From Bacteroidota bacterium (GTDB taxonomy: Bacteria > Bacteroidota > JABWAT01), in assembly GCA_020161835.1 (NCBI GenBank), contig JAIUNL010000019.1, positions 36,242-100,241 on the forward strand: 64,000 nt of DNA, in the 5' to 3' direction. The notes under the pieces were generated by a model. The model ran no database searches. It was not told where the DNA came from and worked only from the letters and a program-made list of their open reading frames with translations. Shown here piece by piece: positions 23,688 through 33,487 of the stretch (positions are counted from its first letter, which is position 1; each line of letters starts with the position of its first letter). Made by a program: the position numbers and the translations under genes.

Positions 23688-24635
23688 TCAGATCGGTTTG
23701 AGTACACTTCCAGATTTTTTCAGCATGGATTTTGGAACTGATTTTCTGATGGAATCGGTTACCGCATCCATGATTGACCGTTTCAGATAGGTGCGGCTGT
23801 AAACAAGTGAAATTTCACGGGTTGGAACCGGTTCAGCAAAAGATTTTACTTTGTCGAGTCGTTTTTCCCAGCCCAGCAGCATAAGTTCCGGTAGCAGGGT
23901 AATGCCGAATCCCTGTTCGGCAAGTTTCAGCAGCATTTCAAGGCTTCCGCTTACGAAGGAGGCCTGATGCCTGCTGTGGACCACATCATGGGCACAGATC
24001 TGAAGCGCCTGGTTTCTGAAGCAATGTCCTTCTTCGAGCAAAAGCAACTCTTCAAAAGGGATTTCTCCCATCGGCAGTTTATCAAATGCCTGCAGCGGAT
24101 GATCGGCTGGCAAATAAGCAACGAAGGGTTCATAATAAAGCGGAAGTTCGTTGATTCCCTGGCGGCTGAGTGGTGTTGCCAGAATTCCAGCATCAATCTG
24201 ATCCCGGGAAACCATGTCGAGAATCTGATCGGTCTGAAGTTCATTGATTGACAGATTTACCTTCGGGTAAGAAGCCATGAATTCTTTCAGAAACAGAGGA
24301 ACCAGATAGGGTGCAATGGTAGGTAAAATACCAAGTTTAATATCACCGGAAACCTCAGACTGATCACTTTCTGCAATATCCTTAATTAAAAGACTTTCCC
24401 TGAGTACCAGTCTCGCCTGTTCAATAATTTTTTCACCGATCGGGGTAGGTACAACCGGCGACCTGCTGCGATCAAAAATGATAACGCCCAGAGTATCTTC
24501 AAGTTTTTGTACCTGCATACTGAGTGTTGGCTGGGTGACCAGACAACTCCGTGCTGCCTGATTAAAATTCCGGTAGCTATCAAGTGCGACAGCATATTCA
24601 AGTTGGGTAAGTGAGATATTCGGAAGGGTACTCAT
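23688..24635 (-). CDS. oxyR: OxyR-type LysR-family peroxide-responsive regulator
   Basis: 315 residues. The N-terminal LysR helix-turn-helix is clear (LTQLEYAVALDSYRNFNQAA...TQPTLSMQVQKLED). The effector domain contains LLEEGHCFRNQALQIC, with Cys205 and Cys214 matching the redox-active C199/C208 pair of E. coli OxyR. In known OxyR proteins H2O2 forms a disulfide here and switches on catalase, peroxiredoxin and similar genes. No such target gene is adjacent. GGAG lies before the ATG. The identification rests on both cysteines in context and is strong. Confidence 0.9.
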   Translation of the reverse strand: MSTLPNISLTQLEYAVALDSYRNFNQAARSCLVTQPTLSMQVQKLEDTLGVIIFDRSRSPVVPTPIGEKIIEQARLVLRESLLIKDIAESDQSEVSGDIKLGILPTIAPYLVPLFLKEFMASYPKVNLSINELQTDQILDMVSRDQIDAGILATPLSRQGINELPLYYEPFVAYLPADHPLQAFDKLPMGEIPFEELLLLEEGHCFRNQALQICAHDVVHSRHQASFVSGSLEMLLKLAEQGFGITLLPELMLLGWEKRLDKVKSFAEPVPTREISLVYSRTYLKRSIMDAVTDSIRKSVPKSMLKKSGSVLKPI

Positions 24636-24722
24636 TGCAAATCTCCGGGTTTTTCGTAAAGGTAAGAATCACTTGCCTATAAAGAAAATCAATAGGAATG
24701 CGGAGGGAGATAGGGACTTTGT

Positions 24723-24807
24723 GTGGTATGTGGTAAGTGGCAGGTGATAAGTTGAATAAAGTGAATGCATCACTTAACACTTACCACCTATCACTTACTA
24801 CTTGTTC
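24723..24807. repeat. Pair of heptad arrays in inverted orientation
   Basis: GTGGTAT, GTGGTAA, GTGGCAG, GTGATAA, GTTGAAT (24723-24757) is followed after a short gap by CTTAACA, CTTACCA, CCTATCA, CTTACTA, CTTGTTC (24773-24807). The second is the opposite strand of the same unit type, so the pair could fold into an imperfect long hairpin. It lies between fhs and oxyR. Confidence 0.8.
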
Positions 24808-24809
24808 CT

Positions 24810-26495
24810 TCAGAACAATCCTGTTATCGTTCCATCATCTTCAAGATCAATAAGCTGTGAGGCCGGTTTTGCCGGAAGGCCCGGCATCCGCATCAGTTCA
24901 CCCGTTAATACAACCAGAAATCCAGCACCCGCTGAAACCAGAATATCCCGGATTGAAAGTGTGAAATCACGGGGTCTGCCCAACAACTTCGGATTGTCAG
25001 ATAAGGAATTCTGTGTTTTTGAAAGACAAACAGGCAGATTGCCAAATCCGTTGGTATAAATTGATTTGAGAGCAGTTTTTGCTTTTGGCTGAAAATCAAC
25101 CTGGCCTGCCCCGTAAATCATTCTCGAAATCCGTTCAATTTTTTCTTCAACTTTTACTTCAGACTCATAAAGGCGGATTTCTTTCCGGTGGTTTCCTGCA
25201 GTTTTTGAAACCAGAATTCTGGCAAGATCCAACCCTCCCTTACCGCCTTCAGCCCAGAAATTAACGGGAACCCCGGTTACATCCTGTGAGTTGCAGATTG
25301 AAAGAATGGCAGAAATTTCTTCTTCTGAATCACTATGAAATCTGTTGATAGCAACAACCGGTTCGATACCGAAATGGCGAACGTTTTCAATGTGTTTTTC
25401 GAGATTTTCACGACCTCTGAGAACCGCTTCAGCGTTCGGAAGGCTCAGATTATCTTTGGTGACGCCACCGTGCATTTTAAGTGCTCTGACTGTTGCAACC
25501 AAAACAACCGATGCAGGATAAAATCCGCCATAACGGCTTACAATATCAAAGAATTTTTCGCCGCCGAGATCAAAGCCAAATCCGGCTTCTGTGACAACAT
25601 AATCAGCCGAAGAAAGAGCCAGACGGGTTGCAAGCAAACTGTTGGCTCCCTGCGCAATATTGGCAAACGGTCCGCCATGAATAAAGACCGGGGCACCACC
25701 GATGGCCTGAACCAGATTGGGCTGAAGGGCATCACGAAGAAGAGCTGCAACCGTTCCGGTTACCTTCAGATCCTTAACTGTCACCGGTTTTCCTTCATAG
25801 GAATACCCGATTACAATTTTGGAAATTCTCAATTTTAAGTCTTTGTAATCGGATGCAAGGCAAAGAATGGCCATGATTTCTGAAGCAGCAGTAATATCAA
25901 ATCCGGTTTGACGGGGGATTCCGTTTTTACTTCCTCCAAGTCCTACAACGATATCCCGAAGGGAACGGTCATTCATATCCATAACCCGGTTCCAGGTAAT
26001 CTGGTTGGGGTCAAGTTTGAATTCATTTCCGTAAAAAAGGTGGTGATCTATGGAGGCAGAAATTAAATTGTGGGCTGTAGTGACGGCATGAATATCACCG
26101 GTAAAATGAAGGTTGATGGCTTCCATAGGTAACACTTGTGCATACCCACCTCCGGTTGCCCCACCTTTTACACCCAAACACGGACCGAGAGACGGTTCTC
26201 TGAGAGCCGCTGCTACAGATAGATTCAATTCATGAAACGCCTGGGTAAGTCCGACAGAAATGGTTGTTTTTCCCTCACCGGCTGGGGTAGGTGTAATGGC
26301 GGAAACCAGAATCAGTTTACCCGTTTTAATGGGATTTTTAATACGGGATTGAACCGAACTCATTTCAATTTTTGCAATGTGATGACCAAAGGGGATAAGG
26401 TCAGATTCTGTAAACCCAAGTTGGGTTGCAATTTTTGAAATCAGTTCCGGGGTTATTTCCCGGGCGATTTCTGCACCTGTTTTTACTGTGGTCAT
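24810..26495 (-). CDS. fhs: Formate--tetrahydrofolate ligase
   Basis: 561 residues from the ATG at 26495; AAGGAG nine bases upstream rules out the earlier ATG at 26513, which it overlaps. The enzyme makes 10-formyl-THF from formate, THF and ATP in one-carbon metabolism. The P-loop is PTPAGEGKTT (69-78). Family signatures LREPSLGPCLGVKGGATGGG and the C-terminal GLPAKPASQLIDLEDDGTI are present. The length matches the family. It stands alone with no folD nearby. Certain. Confidence 0.97.
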   Translation of the reverse strand: MTTVKTGAEIAREITPELISKIATQLGFTESDLIPFGHHIAKIEMSSVQSRIKNPIKTGKLILVSAITPTPAGEGKTTISVGLTQAFHELNLSVAAALREPSLGPCLGVKGGATGGGYAQVLPMEAINLHFTGDIHAVTTAHNLISASIDHHLFYGNEFKLDPNQITWNRVMDMNDRSLRDIVVGLGGSKNGIPRQTGFDITAASEIMAILCLASDYKDLKLRISKIVIGYSYEGKPVTVKDLKVTGTVAALLRDALQPNLVQAIGGAPVFIHGGPFANIAQGANSLLATRLALSSADYVVTEAGFGFDLGGEKFFDIVSRYGGFYPASVVLVATVRALKMHGGVTKDNLSLPNAEAVLRGRENLEKHIENVRHFGIEPVVAINRFHSDSEEEISAILSICNSQDVTGVPVNFWAEGGKGGLDLARILVSKTAGNHRKEIRLYESEVKVEEKIERISRMIYGAGQVDFQPKAKTALKSIYTNGFGNLPVCLSKTQNSLSDNPKLLGRPRDFTLSIRDILVSAGAGFLVVLTGELMRMPGLPAKPASQLIDLEDDGTITGLF

Positions 26496-26632
26496 GGTTC
26501 GTTTCTCCTTCATCCGGTGTTGTAAATCCGGATTAAAAGATAGTAAAATATTCTGACCTTAAAAAGTAAAGTTTGATTGGAAAAATCAAAGATCTTTTAA
26601 ATCAGGTATTGCTCACAAAACCGGCCAGCTGT

Positions 26633-28612
26633 TTACTTTTTAATGGAAAGGGCAATTTCCTGAGTTGCCGCCTCAAGCGTTTTATCAATAAATTTTGTCA
26701 AAACAGAATATTCAACTGACGGAAACATCGTAACGGGAATTTCAAGCACAGTCAGAATACTGATGGTCTGGTCAGTTCGGGAAAAAGTGACTGAACTTTT
26801 TGCACTTTTGGGTCCGGTTAAAGTGGCACCTGAAGGCAGATCATTTACTGTCATTCCTTTGGGAATTTCAATCTGTGTCTCAATAGAGTAAATAAAAGGG
26901 GTATCAAACTTGATATAGCCGTACCGGACAGGATTAAAAAGCTCTTTTTTAAACCAGGAAAGAACATTTGCAGAAGGGCGCAGTAAAAGTGAATTATCAA
27001 TCTGTTCAGGTTGATTTTTCAGTGGACCTCCAATTGTCCAGACAATTTTCCGGTTTTTAAAAATCTCATTGAAAATCACAGTATCTGGTTTTTGGATGCT
27101 TTGGATAAGGTCATGTTTTGAAATAAATTGTTTGATGTCAGTTTCTGTCAGGTTACTGACTTCAGTCCTTACATTCTGAGCACATGATCCGGTAAATGAA
27201 ACCTTGATATTTTCATTTGCTTTCAGATCATCAGTCAATTTTATTTTATGGAATTCAGAAATGGTATGGTCAGCAGTTCTGGGTTGTGCCGGAAATTGTT
27301 CGATTCCGCCCATTTCTTCGTCAATCAAAAGGGCCTGCATGCCATAAAGATGCCAGGGGAATTCATGGATTGCAGAAACAGACGGGTCAAAATCATAATA
27401 GTCAACCTTTCCGTTAAATTCTACCTTAACAGCTGCCCGGGAAAACCAGGAAAGTGTAGGTGCCGATAATTCGATATTACCTGCCCGGCTGTCTCTTACC
27501 AGAATCATTTTAGCCGGCACTTTCCATTGGGTCAGAATTTGATAAAATAGGCCGGCCAGATCGGCAATATCACCTTCATTTTTTTCAAAAATTTCATCTA
27601 AATCACGATAAGGGTAGATTGAAGGTTTGGGAAGCAGTTTGATTTTAGTTTTGATTGTTTTGTATAATGAATCAATCAGAGGTTGCCCTACCTTTTCCTG
27701 ATTGGGCTCAAAACCAAGCATTTTAATACGGGAATTACTAACTGAGAGACGGCCTGTGTAGGTGTCAAAATAATAGGCAGAAATTTCAGGCCAGGTTTCC
27801 ACACTTTTGATGCCCCGTTTTTTAGGTGTAAAAACAGTAATCAGAGCCTGATCACTGAAAGGCAGACTAAAGTTTTCCTTTTTTACGGGTCTGATATTTT
27901 TTGCACTCCAGAAATAGGTTCTTCCGGCACCAAAATTATCACTGATTTGCTCAATTTGGGGTTTACCGATTTCATCTTCAGGAAAAGAATAATAATTTGC
28001 TTCATCTTCCAACCGTAAAGTGATGTACAAATTTGAGTACAGAACATAATCTTCATCAGAAAAATAAAAAATCCGGCTTACGGTTTTTAACAAGGGGTTA
28101 TTATGTGAAAACTCGATTTGGATGACATCATTAACGGCAAGATCAGGGACTTTGAACATAACTTTTCGCAGATATTCATCCCTTTCCTTCCCCTCGTTAA
28201 TCCGTTGAATTTCAGTTTCACCCATTACATTTACAGTTCCATCCGGTTTTCTGACTCTGACTGAAATTGAAACGGTTCCCGGCCAATCGTCACCTGCAAC
28301 ATCCGCATAAGAGTATGAGAAAGAGCCATACCGAAGGATTGCTTTTTCATTGAGAATTTTTGCAATAATAACAGAGGTTGTTGTACTGGTAACACCCGAA
28401 TATTCATTTCCCTTTATAAACTTGGTTTCTTCATCAACTTTATAACTCTGTTCTTTAAGAATAATAACGGCATCCTGATATTTAAATGACTCAGAAGTGA
28501 TTGAATTGATTAACTTTTCACCGGGAAGGTTCCTGAGGAATTCCTGTGCAGAGACAGTCTGAAGTAAAAATGAAAGAAAAATCAATAAAAAGAAGGAAGT
28601 TTTGGTTTTCAT
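26633..28612 (-). CDS. Exported DUF3857 protein with inactive transglutaminase-like domain
   Basis: A 659-residue protein with a signal peptide (MKTKTSFFLLIFLSFLLQTVSAQ), an N-terminal DUF3857 beta domain (VSISVRVRKPDGTVNVMGE, PDLAVNDVIQIEFSHN), a transglutaminase-like core, and a C-terminal beta domain. At the position of the catalytic cysteine in this fold the sequence reads EGDIADLAGLFYQIL, with no cysteine. The usual histidine is also missing before VEFNGKVDYYDFDP, so the domain is probably a non-catalytic scaffold. It follows its paralogue by seven bases and the two are surely co-expressed. Periplasmic. Role unknown. Confidence 0.82.
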   Translation of the reverse strand: MKTKTSFFLLIFLSFLLQTVSAQEFLRNLPGEKLINSITSESFKYQDAVIILKEQSYKVDEETKFIKGNEYSGVTSTTTSVIIAKILNEKAILRYGSFSYSYADVAGDDWPGTVSISVRVRKPDGTVNVMGETEIQRINEGKERDEYLRKVMFKVPDLAVNDVIQIEFSHNNPLLKTVSRIFYFSDEDYVLYSNLYITLRLEDEANYYSFPEDEIGKPQIEQISDNFGAGRTYFWSAKNIRPVKKENFSLPFSDQALITVFTPKKRGIKSVETWPEISAYYFDTYTGRLSVSNSRIKMLGFEPNQEKVGQPLIDSLYKTIKTKIKLLPKPSIYPYRDLDEIFEKNEGDIADLAGLFYQILTQWKVPAKMILVRDSRAGNIELSAPTLSWFSRAAVKVEFNGKVDYYDFDPSVSAIHEFPWHLYGMQALLIDEEMGGIEQFPAQPRTADHTISEFHKIKLTDDLKANENIKVSFTGSCAQNVRTEVSNLTETDIKQFISKHDLIQSIQKPDTVIFNEIFKNRKIVWTIGGPLKNQPEQIDNSLLLRPSANVLSWFKKELFNPVRYGYIKFDTPFIYSIETQIEIPKGMTVNDLPSGATLTGPKSAKSSVTFSRTDQTISILTVLEIPVTMFPSVEYSVLTKFIDKTLEAATQEIALSIKK

Positions 28613-28619
28613 TGTTGTC

Positions 28620-30404
28620 TCATAAAGTTATTGACTGGGTTAATTTTCTTAAATGCTCACCGGCTGTGGAAATAAAAGCTGTTTTTTCTTCTTCAGTGTA
28701 AAAAGGACCGGCTGGCAATTCAAAGTCAACCGATTGCCGGGTTTTATTGCCGTCAGAAGAAAGGAATTGTAAATCAATTCGACCACGGTTAAATGCCGGA
28801 TAATAAAAAACGGCTTCTGGTTTAAGATCAGCTTGTTTGTAGGGGAAAAGACCGGTAAAAATCCGGTTTAGAGATGTAATCTTTTTTCCGTTAAGAAGTG
28901 TAACTGAATTGGGGATCTGGATTTTGCAGTTTACTTTTGCCATTTCTGGCTTTAATACCCATGAAATATCTGAAAAAGTAACTTCCTGACTGGTTTGGTC
29001 TGATAACCAGTTCTGAAGGAATTTTCTGAAATCGAGTTCATTCAAAAAAATACCAAGGTAATTTGCAGTAAGTGCGAATTCACCTTTCATTGAAAATTCA
29101 AGAGTTCCCTTCAGATTCTTAGAATCCTGAACCAGGTTACCCGAAATATCAACTCTGTTGGTTCCTGATTCCCGTATGAGTTTGATTTCAGCCGTTTTAT
29201 CTCCCATGACCAATGCTTTCTGATTGATCAGATCATCACCGGGAAGCCCGGGAATAGAAATCCGGTTTGTTCCGTCATACCAAAAAGTAGATCCGTTAAA
29301 CGTCCATTCTACAATCAGATGATTGAACTGACTGGCTGGCACATCTTCAAAAAAGGGAACACCACGTTCTCTCATGACCAGAGCCAAACGGGTTTCGATG
29401 CCAACCGATCTGGCAAGGCTCCAGATCAGAAGTGAATAATCTTTGCAGTCTGCATATTTATGGTTGAGAATATCAGATAATGAGTTGGGGATAAATTCTC
29501 CCCGGGTCAGATAAACCTGTTCATACCGGAATCCGGTCTGGCAGTAATTGAAAAGGACCTTCATTTTTTCGATGGGGTCAGTCAGACCGGCTGTGAGAGA
29601 ATCTGCAAGTTTTTTTACTGTCGGATATTCCCGGGTGCGGTCTTTTATCAGATTTCTGTAAAATGAGGCGAAACCATTCCAGGTTTCATTTGTGAGACCG
29701 GGTGTTGCGAAAACTTGTGGCTGCATGCTTTTTGCCTCAAGTTTCCCCGGAGTTTCAGGTTTCTTTTTGGCCCAGAACAATTTTTTATAGGTTAGTCCGT
29801 CTTTTTTTTCCGTTTGAACCCGGGTAGTATCATTTTTAACAAAAACGGAAAAAGAAAGATAATCTGGTGAAATAAATTCGACTGACAGATTTTGGCTGAC
29901 TTCCGGAAATTCATCAGGACCAAAGGTGAGACCGAGTCCAATCAGGTCATTTTCAGATTCACTGATGAGTTCAACCCAATCTCCGGGCTGAATATCATTT
30001 ACCAGTGAGGGTATAAGGTACCGTTGCTCAGAAATACTTCTGTAACCACTTTCAGCAAAGGAATAAAGATCTTTTTTTGTTTCCTTTTTGATTACTTCGC
30101 CGTTTCTGATGAGCCGGATGTCGAACTCGGTTAGCTGAACCATCGGGTTACTCTGCTGAATGATCCACCGGTTTGATGCAGCAGCAGATCCCATAACCAT
30201 GATTATATGATTTTTTTCAATCACCTTTGTTCGTGATTCGATTTTAAATATCCGTTCAGCAAGAATAACGGCCGGGGCTTCTTTTGGGGCAGAAAGGCTT
30301 TTCAATTGGTTGTCTTCAAGAAACCCGGGGGAAGAACAAGATGAAAAAAGGAAATAAAATCCGGTGAGAAAAACGAAAATGAAGACCAATTTTTTTTGAA
30401 TCAT
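28620..30404 (-). CDS. DUF3857/transglutaminase-like lipoprotein
   Basis: A 594-residue protein with a lipoprotein signal (FLTGFYFLFSSCSSPG; the lipobox ends in Cys), so it is membrane-anchored in the periplasm or on the cell surface. DUF3857 is followed by a transglutaminase-like domain with a plausible triad: Cys320 in HKYADCKDYSLLIW, His362 in FNHLIVEW and Asp377 in FWYDGT. Related domains act as proteases or cross-linkers; the actual reaction is unknown. It is first in the pair and 7 bases from the second gene, whose domain lacks the triad. No promoter was recognised in the 230-base leader. Confidence 0.83.
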   Translation of the reverse strand: MIQKKLVFIFVFLTGFYFLFSSCSSPGFLEDNQLKSLSAPKEAPAVILAERIFKIESRTKVIEKNHIIMVMGSAAASNRWIIQQSNPMVQLTEFDIRLIRNGEVIKKETKKDLYSFAESGYRSISEQRYLIPSLVNDIQPGDWVELISESENDLIGLGLTFGPDEFPEVSQNLSVEFISPDYLSFSVFVKNDTTRVQTEKKDGLTYKKLFWAKKKPETPGKLEAKSMQPQVFATPGLTNETWNGFASFYRNLIKDRTREYPTVKKLADSLTAGLTDPIEKMKVLFNYCQTGFRYEQVYLTRGEFIPNSLSDILNHKYADCKDYSLLIWSLARSVGIETRLALVMRERGVPFFEDVPASQFNHLIVEWTFNGSTFWYDGTNRISIPGLPGDDLINQKALVMGDKTAEIKLIRESGTNRVDISGNLVQDSKNLKGTLEFSMKGEFALTANYLGIFLNELDFRKFLQNWLSDQTSQEVTFSDISWVLKPEMAKVNCKIQIPNSVTLLNGKKITSLNRIFTGLFPYKQADLKPEAVFYYPAFNRGRIDLQFLSSDGNKTRQSVDFELPAGPFYTEEEKTAFISTAGEHLRKLTQSITL

Positions 30405-30636
30405 AAAAGACCCGGGTCGGTTAAAAAGTTAAAGATAAGCAATGGTTAACTTTTATGCCATTTCTTTTCTTATTTTTCACCGGTAGTAACTGACTGAGTT
30501 TTTTTCTGAAATAAAAAAAGGGCACACCTTCCTCATGATTTTTTCATAGGGGATAAAATCCCCTGATTTATTGATTTTCTTTATCCAGAGTCATACCTAA
30601 ATAGCATTTTCAGTCTTTTTGGGCTATTTTTGAGAA

Positions 30637-31500
30637 ATGCAGCAAACCCAGCCGTCAATCGTTTTTTATCAGGGAGAACCAGGTGCTTACAGTGACCTGG
30701 CTGCTTCAATTATGGTGCCAGGCATTCCCCGCCGCGGATTCCTTCAGTTTTCAGAGGCATTTGATGCTTTAAGAAAAGAAAAATCACCGGTTGTAGGCGT
30801 ATTCCCGATTGAAAACTCAATTTATGGGTCTGTTCACCCGGTTTTTGACCTGCTTCAGAGTCATTCATTTTTTATTCAGGGTGAATTTAAACTTCGTATC
30901 GAACATTGCCTTCTGGCTAATGAAGGAGCGGGTTTATCCACCATCAAAGACGTTTATTCACATCCGCAGGCCTTGGGCCAGTGTGAATCTTTTTTTAAAG
31001 AAAACCCACAGTTAAAACCGGTTCAATGGTATGATACTGCCGGTTCTGCCAAAACCATTTCAGAAAAACAAGGTGACCTTACCGTTGCCGCAATTGCTTC
31101 TGAAGAAGCCGCCCGGGTTTACAATCTGCAGATTCTTCAGAAAAATATTGAATCGTTTTCACACAATTTCACCCGGTTTCTGCTTGTTGGCAAACAGGAA
31201 TTTACCCATCCTGATGCAAATAAAACTTCGATCTGGTTTGAGGCAAAAGATGAACCCGGCAGTCTATACCACTGTCTCGGATGTTTTGCTTCACGGAAAA
31301 TAAATCTGCTTAAAATTGAAAGCCGCCCGGTTTGGGGGAAACCCTGGAAACACCTTTTTTATGTGGATGTAAGAGGGTCAGTTGCAGATCTCTCAATTCA
31401 ATACGCTCTTGATGCGTTGAAACCACATACCGACAGCCTTCGTGTTTTGGGTTCTTACCCGGAAGACCGGACTGAGCAAGGTCATGGATTTACCCTATGA
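30637..31500 (+). CDS. pheA: Prephenate dehydratase
   Basis: A 287-residue monofunctional enzyme (no chorismate mutase) that converts prephenate to phenylpyruvate for phenylalanine synthesis. The catalytic domain shows YQGEPGAYSDLAA, GVFPIENSIYGSV and the active-site NFTRFLLVG. A C-terminal ACT domain with DEPGSLYHCLGCFASRKINLLKIESRP provides phenylalanine feedback. The stop overlaps the ftsX start by four bases (ATGA). No other aromatic pathway gene is adjacent; the link to ftsX is positional. Confidence 0.95.
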   Translation: MQQTQPSIVFYQGEPGAYSDLAASIMVPGIPRRGFLQFSEAFDALRKEKSPVVGVFPIENSIYGSVHPVFDLLQSHSFFIQGEFKLRIEHCLLANEGAGLSTIKDVYSHPQALGQCESFFKENPQLKPVQWYDTAGSAKTISEKQGDLTVAAIASEEAARVYNLQILQKNIESFSHNFTRFLLVGKQEFTHPDANKTSIWFEAKDEPGSLYHCLGCFASRKINLLKIESRPVWGKPWKHLFYVDVRGSVADLSIQYALDALKPHTDSLRVLGSYPEDRTEQGHGFTL

Positions 31501-32372
31501 GTCTGACTTATATTTTAAAAGAAAGCCTTTCAGGATTCCGGCGGACACGGCTTTCAAGTTTTGTAAGCGTTTCGACCATTATGCTGAGTCTGGTTCTGTT
31601 TGGAACGTTTCTTCTGCTTTCGATTAATGCTCAACGTTTGGTTACCGAGCTCAGGTCAAGACTTGAACTTGATGTATTTCTTGACAAAACAATTTCTCCC
31701 GAAGAGGTAAAAGCAATTCAGGATCACTTCTTAAAAATTGCCGGTGTGAGCAAGGTTACTTTTATTTCAAGAGATCAGGCCGCTGATATTTTCCAGAAAG
31801 AATTTGGCGAAAATGTTTTTGAAATTCTGGACAGCAATCCCTTTCCTCCAAGTTTTAAAATCAATGTGTACGCTGAATTCGGAAGTCTTGATTCTCTGGA
31901 TAAAATCATTCCCCAGCTTAAAAAAGTGGAGTCTGTTACAGATATTGAATACAACCGGCAATACATTACGACCATTGATAAAAATGCTAAAATTCTCTGG
32001 CTGATTTCGACGGGTGTCGGGTTTATTGTGGGTCTTGCTTCCATTTTTCTGGTGAGCAATACCATCAGACTTACGATTTATGCAAAACGGTTTTTGATTC
32101 AGACGATGAAACTGGTGGGTGCCACAACTACTTTTATCAGATCACCTTTTCTTATTGAAGGTTTTCTGCAAGGGGTTTTGGGTGGTGTTCTCGCCGACCT
32201 TGCACTTTTTGGTATTTTTTATTTGATTGATTTAAATGTTTTCCCCATCAGTAAATATATTGTCATTAACCCGGGATTTTATCTGACTCTGATTGGAATC
32301 GGCAGTTTTCTCGGACTTGTCGGTTCGGTTATTTCGGTCCGGAAGTTTATTTCTATGCGAATCAGTGAATAA
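31497..32372 (+). CDS. ftsX: Cell-division permease-like protein FtsX
   Basis: A 291-residue membrane protein with the FtsX plan: a cytoplasmic N-terminus (LSGFRRTRLSSF), TM1 at about 22-44, a periplasmic domain (LELDVFLDKTISPEEV ... VSKVTFISRDQAA), then three C-terminal helices, with MKLVGATTTFIRSPFLIEG in the loop between them. In other bacteria FtsX pairs with the ATPase FtsE and controls peptidoglycan hydrolases at the septum. FtsE is not in this window, as is usual in Bacteroidota where ftsX is often apart. Translationally coupled to pheA. Confidence 0.92.
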   Translation: MSLTYILKESLSGFRRTRLSSFVSVSTIMLSLVLFGTFLLLSINAQRLVTELRSRLELDVFLDKTISPEEVKAIQDHFLKIAGVSKVTFISRDQAADIFQKEFGENVFEILDSNPFPPSFKINVYAEFGSLDSLDKIIPQLKKVESVTDIEYNRQYITTIDKNAKILWLISTGVGFIVGLASIFLVSNTIRLTIYAKRFLIQTMKLVGATTTFIRSPFLIEGFLQGVLGGVLADLALFGIFYLIDLNVFPISKYIVINPGFYLTLIGIGSFLGLVGSVISVRKFISMRISE

Positions 32373-32392
32373 CCCGATGAACGGGGTGCCAC

Positions 32393-33487
32393 ATGAAATT
32401 TGCTGATTCCCACAATGACTTGCTTCAGCGTGCCCTTGCCGGTGACCTCATTCATCAAAGATTACATGACGGACATTCCGATTTTGTAAGGATGAAACTG
32501 GCCGGAGTTGTCCTTCAGGTTCTCTCCGTTTGGGTTCCAGTTCGTTACGCCAGCCAAAACCAATCTTACTCCCAGGCCATCCGCCAAATTAATGCTTTTG
32601 ATCAGGCCATTCTCGCTTCCGGTGGTGAAGTGGTAAAGGCCGGAACTATCACAGATGTGAAATCAGCAGAAAAAACTGGAAAATTGGCGTTGATGATGGG
32701 AATGGAGGGTGGTCACCCAATTGAAAATTCTCTTGAAAAGCTTGAGGAATTTTACACTCGTGGCGTCAGGTACATGAGCCCAACCTGGAACAACAGCAAC
32801 GACTGGGCCTCAAGTGCCCGGGATGAAGAATCACCGGCTTTTTCCGGACAAAAGGGGTTGACAGCTTTCGGCCGTAAGGTCATCTGGAGAATGAATGATC
32901 TGGGTATGATGCCCGACGTTAGCCATGTTGGTGAACAAACCTTCTGGGATATGATAACTGCCAGCCAGAAACCGGTTATTGCGTCCCATTCATCCGTTTA
33001 TCATTTGTGTCCGCACCCGAGAAATTTAAAAGATGATCAACTGAGAGCCATCGCCAAATCTGGCGGACTCGTCTGTATTAACTTTTTTTCCGGATTTATT
33101 GACCCGGGTTACTTTCCGGCAAGAAATAAAATCCTGCTTGAAAAGAAGTCGGAAAAAGACAAATTTACAGAAGATCATTTCACGAATTACGAAGCCTGGT
33201 TCACCGCAGAAGACAGACTTGTGGGAAGTTGGGTAAACGAAGTCCGGCCGGAATTTGAATTGCTGATTGACCACATTGTCTATGCAGTCAATCTGATTGG
33301 TGAAGATCACGTGGGGTTAGGTTCTGATTTCGATGGAATTGAATCAGCACCCAAAGAACTCGATTCGGTTTTGGATTTAAAAAAAATCCCCGAAGCTTTG
33401 CAGCAACGGGGATTTTCAGAAAAGACAATTGAGAAAATTTGTTATAAGAATTTTCTCAGAGTTTTGAAGGACAGTGAAAGGCGTTAA
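32393..33487 (+). CDS. Membrane dipeptidase (peptidase family M19)
   Basis: A 364-residue zinc dipeptidase of the renal-dipeptidase family. The ligands appear in order: FADSHNDLLQRAL (His and Asp), MGMEGGHPIEN (the bridging Glu), PDVSHVGEQTF, VIASHSSVY, and GLGSDFDGIESAP near the C-terminus. It splits dipeptides, including D-amino-acid ones, in the cytoplasm; no signal peptide is present. The ATG at 32393 is 20 bases after ftsX and probably in the same operon. The stop overlaps the stop of the convergent LamG gene by four bases. Confidence 0.92.
   Translation: MKFADSHNDLLQRALAGDLIHQRLHDGHSDFVRMKLAGVVLQVLSVWVPVRYASQNQSYSQAIRQINAFDQAILASGGEVVKAGTITDVKSAEKTGKLALMMGMEGGHPIENSLEKLEEFYTRGVRYMSPTWNNSNDWASSARDEESPAFSGQKGLTAFGRKVIWRMNDLGMMPDVSHVGEQTFWDMITASQKPVIASHSSVYHLCPHPRNLKDDQLRAIAKSGGLVCINFFSGFIDPGYFPARNKILLEKKSEKDKFTEDHFTNYEAWFTAEDRLVGSWVNEVRPEFELLIDHIVYAVNLIGEDHVGLGSDFDGIESAPKELDSVLDLKKIPEALQQRGFSEKTIEKICYKNFLRVLKDSERR

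Noticed and set aside
30625..30632. TATTTTTG as a pheA promoter element
   Set aside because: It is only five bases before the start codon and has no TTG at the right distance.
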